Positions 15,437-23,240 of a stretch of DNA of 24,087 bases are shown in pieces. The stretch's first letter is position 1. Each line of letters starts with the position of its first letter. Position numbers and translations under genes: made by a program. The stretch spans positions 1-24,087 of the IMG/VR virus record IMGVR_UViG_3300047300_000194. One strand, given 5' to 3'. The stretch comes from a virus. Under the pieces are notes generated by a model that was given only the letters and a program-made list of their open reading frames with translations, was not told the DNA's origin and did not search any database.

Positions 15437-15804
15437 TAATATATCTTCTCTTCAATGATCTTACTGTTGCTTAGTAAGTTGATTTGCTTTTTAATGCTAG
15501 CACGTATATCATTTTTAATGTATACCGATCGAGCGAGTTGAATAAATTCGAAATCGAACTGTTGTGCAGTTTCGCACTTTCTCTTGCTATCTTCAATAAC
15601 CCACAGCTCTGAGTTAATTTTGTACAGTTCCGCTTTAAGGGCTGTTACGTCTACGTTTAAGCTATTATACAGTTCGAGTAGTAGTTTTAACTCTCGCTGT
15701 ACGTTAGCTAACTTTTCAGCATCCGACGTCTTGGATGCTTTGATTTCTAGGATTGTGATTTTATCGACTAGTTCGCCGATGCTAATAGGTGCTAGGACTG
15801 ACAT
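15436..15804 (-). CDS. DUF6165 family protein
   Basis: The 122-aa protein matches the DUF6165 pattern as I know it: I-S-I-G-E-L-V-D-K-I-T-I-L-E-I-K near the N-terminus, L-x-x-I-N-S-E-L-W-V-I-E-D in the middle, F-I-Q-L-A-R-S-V-Y-I-K-N-D-I-R-A further on, and a closing I-I-E-E-K-I-Y. It is predicted to be nearly all alpha-helical with no membrane segment. In bacteria the family is found near surface-polysaccharide glycosyltransferase genes, but its biochemical role is not established. Here it is the last gene of a gp26-led operon, one base after the preceding stop codon, so it is probably expressed late. Confidence 0.75.
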   Translation of the reverse strand: MSVLAPISIGELVDKITILEIKASKTSDAEKLANVQRELKLLLELYNSLNVDVTALKAELYKINSELWVIEDSKRKCETAQQFDFEFIQLARSVYIKNDIRASIKKQINLLSNSKIIEEKIY

Positions 15805-15805
15805 A

Positions 15806-16018
15806 TTAAAAGAATGGTAAGCCGGTTTTCTTTGCGGTTTCTAAGTTCTTGTCAATGACACTAGCAATCATTTCTCGATCTCGATAGCTGAGCATCATCG
15901 CATCATCGTATGTTAGTCCGCCGCGCATGAACCAACACATCTTTAGTAGATCTTCTTTTAAGACTTTTGACTCTCGATCCATTTTGTCCAACAAAGCAAT
16001 TACTTGCTCGTTGGACAT
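15806..16018 (-). CDS. Small probable baseplate hub assembly protein
   Basis: This 70-aa protein starts at the ATG (16018) two bases after the gp26 stop; an in-frame TTG at 16024 is less likely. The sequence has an N-terminal charged helix and then M-C-W-F-M-R-G-G-L-T-Y-D-D-A and L-S-Y-R-D-R-E, ending in T-G-L-P-F-F. Short proteins of this type follow gene 26 in aquatic T4-like phages, the position of the hub assembly gene 51 in T4, though T4 gp51 (249 aa) is far longer. The role as a hub assembly factor or tape-measure chaperone is therefore inferred from position and resemblance, not from catalytic motifs. Confidence 0.55.
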   Translation of the reverse strand: MSNEQVIALLDKMDRESKVLKEDLLKMCWFMRGGLTYDDAMMLSYRDREMIASVIDKNLETAKKTGLPFF

Positions 16019-16020
16019 TG

Positions 16021-16884
16021 TCAAAAGTCTAGCCCGAAAAAATTTGATTGATTAAACTCTAGTGAATTATCGTATTCGCCTTGGCAGCTAGCACACGACA
16101 GTTTCATGGGTTTAGTTTTGTTGTTGTTAATTAAGGTGTTAACACGTTCCTTAATTTCGTTATAGATTTCGCGACTGCAATTTTCCAAAAACTCAGCAAT
16201 GTTTTTAGATTCAGTTACTACAGTTTCTTCGTCGTTGTCGGTAATAGTGATGCTTTCAATGCACACAACAATAGTGTCAATGTTTAGCTTCTTTAAGCGA
16301 TTAAAGCTTTCAGCAAATTTAGCTGCCTTTACTTCGTCGCTTAGACTTTCATTGTTAATAACGCTGTCAATTAATCGTTGTTCTTCGTAGTTAATTAAGC
16401 TAACATCATTGATATTTTTATATGTTTGGGGTTTAAACTTAAATTTAAGTCCATCTATAAATGCAGGACGACTGTAGTCGATAATCTGAGCATTGTCAAG
16501 GACGTGGTTTAAATCGATAGTATGCTCATTTTCTGCTTTGCAATGTGGGCACTCAGATTTAATTTCCATCTCCGAACCGTAGCTAGCGATGCGAATAGCA
16601 ATAAAAATCGGGTCTACGTCCACAACTGGAGTTTTCCATACATCTTTGATATTCGGACAACAGCTGGCAATAACGTCAGCCATGCCTTGTCCGTTCATTA
16701 GTGCATCGGGAGTCTTTAGTGTTAGCTCGTCTTTAACAGTCATCGGGTATACAGGAATCTGCCCAGTAACAGGCAAATCAATTGCACCCTCTGGGTAGTA
16801 TTGCCCTTGGCTAGGCAACTTTAGATATACAGAAGGCTGTCTAAAATGCTTGAATAGCGGGTTGTTAGCCGGGTTGTTGGCCAT
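16021..16884 (-). CDS. 26: Baseplate hub protein gp26-like (T4 baseplate family)
   Basis: The 287-aa protein is a baseplate hub component of the gp26 family. Typical features are the N-terminal Y-L-K-L-P-S-Q-G-Q-Y-Y-P-E-G (about residues 20-33), then P-V-Y-P-M-T-V-K-D-E-L and T-P-D-A-L-M-N-G. Two cysteine pairs, C-P-H-C near residue 110 and C-A-S-C near residue 266, could bind zinc. I chose the ATG at 16884 (start M-A-N-N-P) because a GATAAATA late box lies 32 bases upstream and the longer reading frame would begin inside the divergent gene. It is the first gene of a three-gene operon. Confidence 0.8.
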   Translation of the reverse strand: MANNPANNPLFKHFRQPSVYLKLPSQGQYYPEGAIDLPVTGQIPVYPMTVKDELTLKTPDALMNGQGMADVIASCCPNIKDVWKTPVVDVDPIFIAIRIASYGSEMEIKSECPHCKAENEHTIDLNHVLDNAQIIDYSRPAFIDGLKFKFKPQTYKNINDVSLINYEEQRLIDSVINNESLSDEVKAAKFAESFNRLKKLNIDTIVVCIESITITDNDEETVVTESKNIAEFLENCSREIYNEIKERVNTLINNNKTKPMKLSCASCQGEYDNSLEFNQSNFFGLDF

Positions 16885-16896
16885 GGTTTTGATCTC

Positions 16897-16904
16897 CATA
16901 AATA
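16897..16904 (+). promoter_or_regulatory. Late promoter (CATAAATA) for the tape-measure-like gene
   Basis: CATAAATAGA on the plus strand differs from the T4 late consensus at one position and lies 29 bases before the ATG at 16934. It faces the minus-strand box at 16917-16924; the nine bases ATAAATAGA (16898-16906) and TCTATTTAT (16915-16923) are perfect inverted repeats. Confidence 0.7.
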
Positions 16905-16916
16905 GATGTATAACTC

Positions 16917-16924
16917 TATTTATC
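16917..16924 (-). promoter_or_regulatory. Late promoter (GATAAATA) for the gp26 operon
   Basis: The minus strand reads GATAAATAGAG. It lies 32 bases upstream of the gp26 start codon, and its partner of opposite direction is 12 bases away. Transcription from the two boxes would start within the same eight-base spacer or overlap by a few bases. Confidence 0.7.
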
Positions 16925-16933
16925 GCGAAAAAT

Positions 16934-19348
16934 ATGGCTGCTGTAACAATTAACATTCCGAACATAGGCAACGTAGTTGCCGAAAACGCCGCTAGCGAAG
17001 AAACTTTGCAAAAAATTCTCGCGGCTATGCAAAAGCAAGGCGGGGGTAAAGGTGGCAGTGGTAAAGAAGAAAAGCTACGTAAAGATGGGGAAAAAGCTCA
17101 AGAAAAAGAACTAGAAGGCCGTAAGAAGATTTCTAAAGCCATGGAAGAGGGGACAAAAGAATCTGGTAAAAGTTCTGTAGCCTTACAGTTACTTGGGAAC
17201 TATATTAAGGAATCGGGTAACGGGCTAAAAGCTGGCTTTGGGCAAGCAAGCATGGGCCTATTAGGATGGGGAAAAACTCTAGCTAATAGTGCTATTGCGG
17301 TAGCAACTAGTTTTGCTACCACATACGATCAAATGGCCAAAGACCCGATTGGTGCAGCCTCTACGATGCTTGCTACTAATATTGACGTCTTTGCGGCTGC
17401 TGGCAAAGCAGCAGTGGATGTAGTGGGAGGTGCAGCCGCTGGTTTAGCTAGTGCTATCCCTGTGGTTGGCGGTGCAGTTTCTGGTGTAATTAACGCCCTT
17501 AGTTCGGCAGCTAAGGCAGCTATTGACTTTGCGGCGTCTGTGCTTAAATTGGCGAACCAAGTGTTTGCACAAGAGTTTAAGAAATCTGCAGACATGTTGC
17601 ACAACTTTACTAAAGCAGGTGCAAGTTTTGCAGGTGGTATGACTGAAATGCGTAACGTAGCTCACGCTAGTGGCGTGGGCATGGAAACATTCAGCAAGAT
17701 TGTTATGAGTAGCGGCGAAGAAATTCGCAACATGGGTCTTAACCAAGCCGACGGTGCCCGTGCAGTTGCCGCAGGTATGAAAGCACTAACAACTACAGTC
17801 GGACGCAGTGGCAATAACTTGCGAGACGAAATGCTTGCAATGGGCTACACCTACGAAGAGCAAGGGCAAATTGTTGCACAAATGGGCGCACAAATGAAAG
17901 CCCAAGGGCAGAATATTAAGAGTCTAGCACCAGCTGAACTAGCTAGACAAACAAAAGAATACGCTACTAACTTAAAAGTTATTAGCGATATCACAGGACA
18001 AGACGCTAAGAAACTACAGGAAAAAGCCCGTGCAGAAAGTATGCGCGGTGCGCTAATGGGCAAACTAGATGCTAACCAACAGAAAGCGTTTAAAGATGCA
18101 CATGCAACACTAATGACACTGGGACCAGAAGCAGGCCCTAAGATGCAACAAGCATTGATGCAGATGCTTGCAGGCGGTACAGTTACTGACCCGGTTATTG
18201 CTGGTAACGCCGAAGCCATGGAAATGATTAAGAAGACTGCTGGACAGATTCAGTCTGGTAACGTTGACATGGTAGTAGAGACTCAAAAGAGTACAGCAGA
18301 GTTTGCAGACGCAGTTAGAGCAAACGGGGAGTCTGCAACATCTACTGCGGCATTGATGAGCAGTAGCTTTGGTGGTGTTGGTAAAGACATGGCTACCTTT
18401 GGGGACAGCATTCGTGCATACAGTAACTTAGAAACAGATGCCGCAGAAAAGTCTAAAGAAAACGCAGTTAAACAAAGCGAAGCCACAGACAAGCTAACTA
18501 AAGGTTATCAGGACATTACTTCAACTATGAACAATGTCCAGATTCAAATGGAAAAGTTCGCTACAGACAACTTACCTGCGTATGCCGCTATTCTAGCAGA
18601 GAATGCTAAGAAAACGTCCGAGATGATGATGACTGCTGTTGGCCTTGCTTCTGAAGGCATTGGTAAAGCAATGGAACGCTTAGGCCAGATTAAAGACAAG
18701 CTACCCGAAGATGCACCAGATAAAGCAGGTGGCGCACTTGCCGGAGCCGCAGGCGGCGCACTCGCTGGTGCCGCCATTGGTAGTTTAGTTCCAGTTATTG
18801 GTACAGCAGTTGGTGCCGCAGTTGGTGGCCTAGTTGGTGGTGCAGCTGGTTGGATGATGGCTGGTGCTAAAAAAGGCGGCAAGGCGGCAAGTGAAGAACA
18901 GCCAGAAACAACGCTAGGAATGGCTGCTGGCGGTGTATTAGAAGCAAAACGAGGTGGCACACTAATTAGGTTCGCAGAGGCAGGCATGAATGAAGCTGGC
19001 GTCCCACTACCTGACGGTAGACGTATCCCAGTTGATATGCCAATGGGTCAACTAGCAACAAGTTTAGGCGATGTTGTTAATAAGTTTAGTAGCGATCAAG
19101 TTAGCATACAGCAACAGACTTCTGCGAACTTAGAACAAACACTTAAACAGCTAACTGAAAAATTTGACATGTTAGGCGAAAAGCTTGGAGCCCAAACACA
19201 ACAAGGTGGTGTAATGAGCGAAGTTGCAACACACTTAAAAGACATGAAAGAAACCGCTATGAAGCAGTTAGATCTACACGGAACCATGGCAAGCTTGCTC
19301 GGTGAACAAAAGGATATTTCGAGCGGCATTCTGAATAATAGCTATTGA
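16934..19348 (+). CDS. Probable tail tape-measure protein
   Basis: The 804-aa protein is long, mostly helical and rich in A, G, K, M and Q. Hydrophobic segments lie at about residues 112-133, 166-206 and 598-648; the last is a glycine-zipper-like run of G, A and V that could enter membranes. Near the C-terminus (about 735-800) is a coiled coil. This composition and length fit a tape measure that sets tail-tube length and later helps DNA pass the inner membrane; T4 gp29 is 590 aa. No peptidoglycan hydrolase motif is seen. The neighbouring divergent gp26 unit fits, since hub and tape-measure genes cluster in T4. I chose the ATG at 16934 (M-A-A-V-T-I) because the longer frame would begin inside gp26. 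No direct motif fixes the assignment. Confidence 0.62.
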   Translation: MAAVTINIPNIGNVVAENAASEETLQKILAAMQKQGGGKGGSGKEEKLRKDGEKAQEKELEGRKKISKAMEEGTKESGKSSVALQLLGNYIKESGNGLKAGFGQASMGLLGWGKTLANSAIAVATSFATTYDQMAKDPIGAASTMLATNIDVFAAAGKAAVDVVGGAAAGLASAIPVVGGAVSGVINALSSAAKAAIDFAASVLKLANQVFAQEFKKSADMLHNFTKAGASFAGGMTEMRNVAHASGVGMETFSKIVMSSGEEIRNMGLNQADGARAVAAGMKALTTTVGRSGNNLRDEMLAMGYTYEEQGQIVAQMGAQMKAQGQNIKSLAPAELARQTKEYATNLKVISDITGQDAKKLQEKARAESMRGALMGKLDANQQKAFKDAHATLMTLGPEAGPKMQQALMQMLAGGTVTDPVIAGNAEAMEMIKKTAGQIQSGNVDMVVETQKSTAEFADAVRANGESATSTAALMSSSFGGVGKDMATFGDSIRAYSNLETDAAEKSKENAVKQSEATDKLTKGYQDITSTMNNVQIQMEKFATDNLPAYAAILAENAKKTSEMMMTAVGLASEGIGKAMERLGQIKDKLPEDAPDKAGGALAGAAGGALAGAAIGSLVPVIGTAVGAAVGGLVGGAAGWMMAGAKKGGKAASEEQPETTLGMAAGGVLEAKRGGTLIRFAEAGMNEAGVPLPDGRRIPVDMPMGQLATSLGDVVNKFSSDQVSIQQQTSANLEQTLKQLTEKFDMLGEKLGAQTQQGGVMSEVATHLKDMKETAMKQLDLHGTMASLLGEQKDISSGILNNSY

Positions 19349-19352
19349 TAAC

Positions 19353-19360
19353 GGTAAATA
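19353..19360 (+). promoter_or_regulatory. Late promoter box (GGTAAATA) for the portal gene
   Basis: GGTAAATATA lies between the tape-measure-like stop and the portal ATG, 18 bases before the start codon. It keeps the TAAATA core and matches the box upstream of the gp67-like gene (GGTAAATA). Confidence 0.55.
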
Positions 19361-19378
19361 TACCAACAGAGAACATTT

Positions 19379-21094
19379 ATGGCAACTTGGAAAAAGTATT
19401 TTAAAACCAGTAACGTGCAGTACGGAGGGCAAGGTAGCCCAATTAACGGTACTACAGCAGTTTCTGGCACACGCCCAGATCCTGGATACCGCAACTATCA
19501 GAGCACATTGCCTGAAGTTTATATCGGACACCCAAACCGTGTTGAGCGTTACAACCAATACGAACAAATGGACATGGACAGCGAAATCAACGCTGCCTTG
19601 GATATTCTTGCTGAGTTCTGTACACAAAAGAACGACGAAAACGGTACGGCCTTTACTATTAACTTTAAAGAAAAGCCAACGGATAACGAAGTTAAAATTA
19701 TTAAGGAACAACTACAGCAGTGGGTTAACCTAAACGAATTTAACAAGCGTATCTTCAAGATTGTGCGTAACACAATCAAGTACGGTGACCAAGTGTTTAT
19801 CCGTGATCCAGAAACATTTAAACTGTTCTGGACAGAAATGAGCAAAGTAGTTAAGGTTATTGTTAACGAAGGCGAAGGCAAAAAGCCTGAGCAGTATGTT
19901 GTTAAAGATCTAAACCCCAACTTCCAAAACCTAACAGTTACCGCAGTAAGCACTAGCGATACATTCACTAACCACCCGCAAGTTGGTGGCCCTAACGGTG
20001 CTTATGTGCAGCCTAACCAGCCATTTGGCGGCGGTGGACGTTTCCAACATGCACAGAACGAAGCGGTAATTAATGCAGAACACGTAGTACATCTGTCGCT
20101 AACAGAAGGCTTGGACATTTTCTGGCCGTTTGGTAATTCAGTACTGGAAAACGTATTCAAAGTCTACAAGCAAAAAGAACTGTTAGAAGACAGTATTATT
20201 ATCTATCGTGTACAACGTGCTCCTGAGCGTAGAATCTTTAAGATTGACGTAGGTAACATGGTTCCGCACATGGCTATGGCATTCGTTGAACGTATTAAAA
20301 ACGAAATCCATCAACGCAGAATCCCCACACAAACAGGTGGCGGCACCAACATGATGGACGCTACTTATAATCCACTAAGCACCAACGAAGACTTCTTCTT
20401 CCCTGTTACAGCAGATGGACGTGGATCCAGTGTTGATACACTAGCTGGCGGCCAGAACTTGGGCGAAATTACAGACTTGAAGTTCTTTACTAACAAGCTA
20501 TTCCGTGGTTTACGTATTCCAGCTAGCTACTTGCCAACAGGTGTAGAAGACGGATCGCAAAGCTACAGTGACGGTAAAATTGGTACAGCACTTATCCAAG
20601 AATGGCGCTTTACACAGTATTGCTTGCGTTTACAAGCAATGATTATTGACAAGCTAGACCAAGAGTTTAAGATGTTTATGCGTTGGAGAGGCATTAACAT
20701 TGACGGTCAACTGTTTGATTTACAGTTCGAGCCACCACAAAACTTTGCTAGCTATCGTCAAGCAGACATTGATTCTGCACGTATTGCTACATTTACACAG
20801 CTAGAGCAAATCCCTTACTTGGCTAAACGTTTCTTATTGAAGCGTTACTTGGGCCTAAGCGAAATGGAAATTAGCGAAAACGAAATTGCCTGGAACGAAG
20901 AACGCGGTAACGTTGATGAAGCTCCAGCAGACTCTGCTAACCTGCGTAGCATGGGTATCAGTCCGGGCGGCATTGAAAGCGACTTAGGACAAGTTACTCC
21001 AGATGCTCCGGCAGAAGGCGGGGTAGATCCTAGCGGAATGCCAGCGGCAGCTCCTGCTCCCGAAGTTGGCGCGGCCCCTGCGGCGCCAGTTTAA
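19379..21094 (+). CDS. 20: Portal vertex protein gp20
   Basis: This 571-aa protein forms the twelve-subunit ring through which DNA enters and leaves the capsid and on which the prohead is nucleated. Family landmarks are the N-terminal W-K-K-Y-F-K, the V-E-R-Y-N-Q-Y-E-Q-M-D-x-D-S-E-I region (about residues 54-69), V-Q-R-A-P-E-R-R-I-F-K-I-D-V-G-N (about 279-294), D-F-F-F-P-V (about 339-344), G-G-Q-N-L-G-E-I-x-D, and F-R-G-L-R-I-P-A-S-Y-L (about 379-389). Length is near T4 gp20 (524 aa). The last 40 residues are a low-complexity A/P/G tail absent from T4. Gene order 20-67-68-21-22 is as in T4. Confidence 0.96.
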   Translation: MATWKKYFKTSNVQYGGQGSPINGTTAVSGTRPDPGYRNYQSTLPEVYIGHPNRVERYNQYEQMDMDSEINAALDILAEFCTQKNDENGTAFTINFKEKPTDNEVKIIKEQLQQWVNLNEFNKRIFKIVRNTIKYGDQVFIRDPETFKLFWTEMSKVVKVIVNEGEGKKPEQYVVKDLNPNFQNLTVTAVSTSDTFTNHPQVGGPNGAYVQPNQPFGGGGRFQHAQNEAVINAEHVVHLSLTEGLDIFWPFGNSVLENVFKVYKQKELLEDSIIIYRVQRAPERRIFKIDVGNMVPHMAMAFVERIKNEIHQRRIPTQTGGGTNMMDATYNPLSTNEDFFFPVTADGRGSSVDTLAGGQNLGEITDLKFFTNKLFRGLRIPASYLPTGVEDGSQSYSDGKIGTALIQEWRFTQYCLRLQAMIIDKLDQEFKMFMRWRGINIDGQLFDLQFEPPQNFASYRQADIDSARIATFTQLEQIPYLAKRFLLKRYLGLSEMEISENEIAWNEERGNVDEAPADSANLRSMGISPGGIESDLGQVTPDAPAEGGVDPSGMPAAAPAPEVGAAPAAPV

Positions 21095-21103
21095 GTCTTT
21101 TTG

Positions 21104-21111
21104 GGTAAATA
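21104..21111 (+). promoter_or_regulatory. Late promoter box (GGTAAATA) abutting the gp67-like gene
   Basis: GGTAAATACTAGCATATG places the -10 box only seven bases before the start codon, and no Shine-Dalgarno element is seen. A transcript from this box would be leaderless or nearly so. Confidence 0.5.
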
Positions 21112-21118
21112 CTAGCAT

Positions 21119-21370
21119 ATGAACTTGTACGAATTAGCACAACCAGACGTAATTAAGGCAAATCCTGAAGGGTATGCATCTGAAAAAGATGACAATACTG
21201 TAATGAAATTAAAGGATTTGCGTAAAACTCGCTTGACTTTAGCGCATCTAAACAAGCTACGTATTGCCAACGATGTACGTAAAGTTGAACACGAAAAGAA
21301 ACTAAAAGCGGTTACTAAACAGTATGCACCTGCACCGGATGCGGCGGCAGCAGGTGCTCCAGCAGTCTGA
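21119..21370 (+). CDS. 67: Small prohead core protein, gp67-like by position
   Basis: This 83-aa protein lies between portal and the gp68-like gene, the place of T4 gene 67, whose product is a minor prohead core component cleaved by gp21. It begins M-N-L-Y-E-L, followed by a basic helical region (L-K-D-L-R-K-T-R-L-T-L-A-H-L-N-K-L-R) at about residues 31-48 and ends in an A/P/G tail like that of the portal. T4 gp67 (80 aa) is strongly acidic, whereas this protein is basic, so the match is one of size and position. The ATG follows a late box after seven bases. Confidence 0.55.
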   Translation: MNLYELAQPDVIKANPEGYASEKDDNTVMKLKDLRKTRLTLAHLNKLRIANDVRKVEHEKKLKAVTKQYAPAPDAAAAGAPAV

Positions 21371-21426
21371 TACTAGTTATCACGACAAAATCCTTCAAAA
21401 AACCCCCATTTAACACTGAAATATAC

Positions 21427-21446
21427 GTAGTTTTGTAAATAACTAC
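21427..21446. repeat. Palindrome enclosing the gp68 late promoter
   Basis: GTAGTT (21427-21432) and AACTAC (21441-21446) are perfect inverted repeats that flank the TGTAAATA box. They could form a stem or mark a binding site for a dimeric protein. A chance origin cannot be excluded at this length. Confidence 0.35.
21434..21441 (+). promoter_or_regulatory. Late promoter box (TGTAAATA) for the gp68-like gene
   Basis: TGTAAATAACT lies 33 bases upstream of the ATG, leaving a normal leader with an AAAGGAG Shine-Dalgarno element at 21463-21469. This is the strongest ribosome binding site in the window, fitting a highly expressed core protein. Confidence 0.6.
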
Positions 21447-21474
21447 ACAAAGCCACTTGATTAAAGGAGTTCTC

Positions 21475-22575
21475 ATGAACAAGTATGAAAAGTTAATTGA
21501 ATACATCATTAACGAAAACGAACAAAAGGCTCGTGAATTATTTCACGAGATCGTAGTAGAAAAGAGCCGCGACATCTATGAATCCATTATGGACGAAGAA
21601 CAGATGGCCGAAATGGGCGGCGACCAACAACAAGGTCTTGTTGACGAAGTTACAGCTGACGAAAATGGCGGCGTAGTTGAAGACGACGACGAATTTGACT
21701 TAGACGGCGCAGGTGCTGACGACGAAATTACTGGTGATTTGCCAGCTGATGACGAAGGCGGTTTCGGTGACGACGAAGGCATGGGCGATGATTCTGCACC
21801 AGCTACAAAAGGCGACATTGCTGACCTAGAGTCACAATTGGACGACTTGAAGGCTATGTTTGCAGACCAAGAAGGTGATAGCGACATGGACGCAGATGAC
21901 GATCTTGGCGCACCATCTGGTGAAGGCGAAGGCGGTTTCGGCGACGAAGGCCCAGAAGAAGTTGGCGCAGGCGATGACGAGCCATTTGGCGAGAGCGTAG
22001 GATCTGGTAGCGGATCTGGTTCTGGTATGATGGAAGGTGAACAACCTGAATGGTTGAAGAAGAAGGGCAGCGGCTCAGGTTCTGGTAAAGGATCTGGATC
22101 GGGTTCCGGCGCTAAAGGTTCTGGTTCAGGATCGGGTTCTGGCGTTAAAGAAAGCAAGTCTGTTGCACAATTGATGCGTGAATACGTAGACACAATTGGT
22201 CAAGTATACGGCGGCGAAGGCGACAACGCTGAAGGTACTGAATCTGGCAACGGTAAGAAAGTTCCTGTAAACACTAAGTCTATCAGCCGTACAAGCGGTC
22301 CTGACTTCGGTGGTACAAGCAAGAACATCTTGAACAAGACTGGTGCTACTAACGAAAACCCAGACGGCAAGCAAACACCAAAGCCAAACAACGAATACAG
22401 CAAAGGCGAAGGCAAGTTCTCTAACGAGAAGTTCCAAAACCAAGCTGGTGGTAGCAAAAAGCAATCTGCTGTAGGTAAGAACTGGGAGTCTGAAAATGGC
22501 GCCGAAGGCCAAACTACAAGCGGTAAAGTTTCTGTACAAGACAAAACAGTTCTTAAGCAGAATACAGGCAAATAA
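21475..22575 (+). CDS. 68: Prohead core protein, gp68-like, with acidic and Gly-Ser repeat regions
   Basis: The 366-aa protein follows the gp67-like gene and precedes the protease, the position of T4 gene 68 (prohead core, 141 aa). Residues 1-45 form a conserved charged helix (Y-E-K-L-I-E-Y-I-I, A-R-E-L-F-H-E-I-V-V-E-K-S-R-D-I-Y-E). Residues about 45-175 are extremely acidic (D, E, G), and about 178-223 are broken (Gly-Ser)n runs. A short helix with Q-L-M-R-E-Y-V-D-T-I follows, then a basic/polar tail rich in N, K, G and S. I start it at the ATG (21475), seven bases from the AAAGGAG element, rather than at an upstream TTG. Acidity suits a core protein that is degraded before DNA entry. Confidence 0.75.
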   Translation: MNKYEKLIEYIINENEQKARELFHEIVVEKSRDIYESIMDEEQMAEMGGDQQQGLVDEVTADENGGVVEDDDEFDLDGAGADDEITGDLPADDEGGFGDDEGMGDDSAPATKGDIADLESQLDDLKAMFADQEGDSDMDADDDLGAPSGEGEGGFGDEGPEEVGAGDDEPFGESVGSGSGSGSGMMEGEQPEWLKKKGSGSGSGKGSGSGSGAKGSGSGSGSGVKESKSVAQLMREYVDTIGQVYGGEGDNAEGTESGNGKKVPVNTKSISRTSGPDFGGTSKNILNKTGATNENPDGKQTPKPNNEYSKGEGKFSNEKFQNQAGGSKKQSAVGKNWESENGAEGQTTSGKVSVQDKTVLKQNTGK

Positions 22576-22588
22576 TTAGGATACTTTA

Positions 22589-23227
22589 ATGGCTTTGTAT
22601 CTAAAAGAGAACTTAACTTTCGACCGAGCAGGTATTACCATCCTTGAGGAAGGTACTGCTGACGGGAAGGGTAAGGATCTTTTCATGAAAGGGATATTCA
22701 TTGAAGGTGGCGTTAAAAACCACAATCAACGAGTATACCCTGTACATGAAATTGAAAAAGCAGTATCCAGTATTAATGGCCAACTAAAGGAAGGTTATAG
22801 CGTTTTAGGCGAACTAGACCATCCCGACGATTTAAAGATTAACCTAGACCGCGTATCGCATATGATCACCCACATGTGGATGGAAGGCAATTGCGGTCAT
22901 GGTAAACTAAAGATTTTACCTACCCCAATGGGCGAGCTTGTAAAAGCTATGTTAACAAGTGGCGTTAAGCTAGGCGTTAGCAGCCGTGGCTCGGGTCAGG
23001 TAAACGAAGGAAGTGGACACGTTAGTGATTTTGAAATCATTACCGTTGACATCGTAGCGCAACCTAGTGCTCCTCATGCATATCCTAAAGCAATTTATGA
23101 AGGCTTGATGAACATGAAAGGCGGCGTACAAATGTTTGAGATGGCTCGTGATGCTTCTCAAGATCAAAAAGTACAGAAGTACCTGCAAGAAGCCGTAAAA
23201 AAGCTTATCAAAGACTTAAAAGTATAA
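22589..23227 (+). CDS. 21: Prohead core protease gp21
   Basis: The 212-aa serine protease cleaves the scaffold and capsid proteins during prohead maturation. The catalytic histidine is in G-E-L-D-H78-P and the serine in G-V-S-S-R-G-S-G (S131/S132), followed by V-D-I-V-A-Q-P-S-A-P. Length equals that of T4 gp21 (212 aa). It starts 13 bases after the gp68-like stop and is followed by the scaffold gene 13 bases after its own stop. The C-terminal helix is lysine-rich, as in the self-cleaved region of the family. Confidence 0.95.
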   Translation: MALYLKENLTFDRAGITILEEGTADGKGKDLFMKGIFIEGGVKNHNQRVYPVHEIEKAVSSINGQLKEGYSVLGELDHPDDLKINLDRVSHMITHMWMEGNCGHGKLKILPTPMGELVKAMLTSGVKLGVSSRGSGQVNEGSGHVSDFEIITVDIVAQPSAPHAYPKAIYEGLMNMKGGVQMFEMARDASQDQKVQKYLQEAVKKLIKDLKV

Positions 23228-23240
23228 CAGGAGAAACCTA

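Noticed and set aside
16850-16971. Longer starts for the two divergent genes (16850 and 16971), which would make the genes overlap
   Set aside because: The N-terminal extensions read hydrophobic and unlike the families, and both late promoters lie inside them; the internal ATGs at 16934 and 16884 fit better.
22006-22143. Tandem repeat that might be a CRISPR or a mobile-element end
   Set aside because: It is in frame and encodes Gly-Ser runs in the core protein; there are no spacers and no transposase nearby.
21576-22193. 205-aa antisense frame rich in Pro and Ser
   Set aside because: It is the complement of the acidic and Gly-Ser region of the gp68-like gene, which gives long antisense frames by composition.
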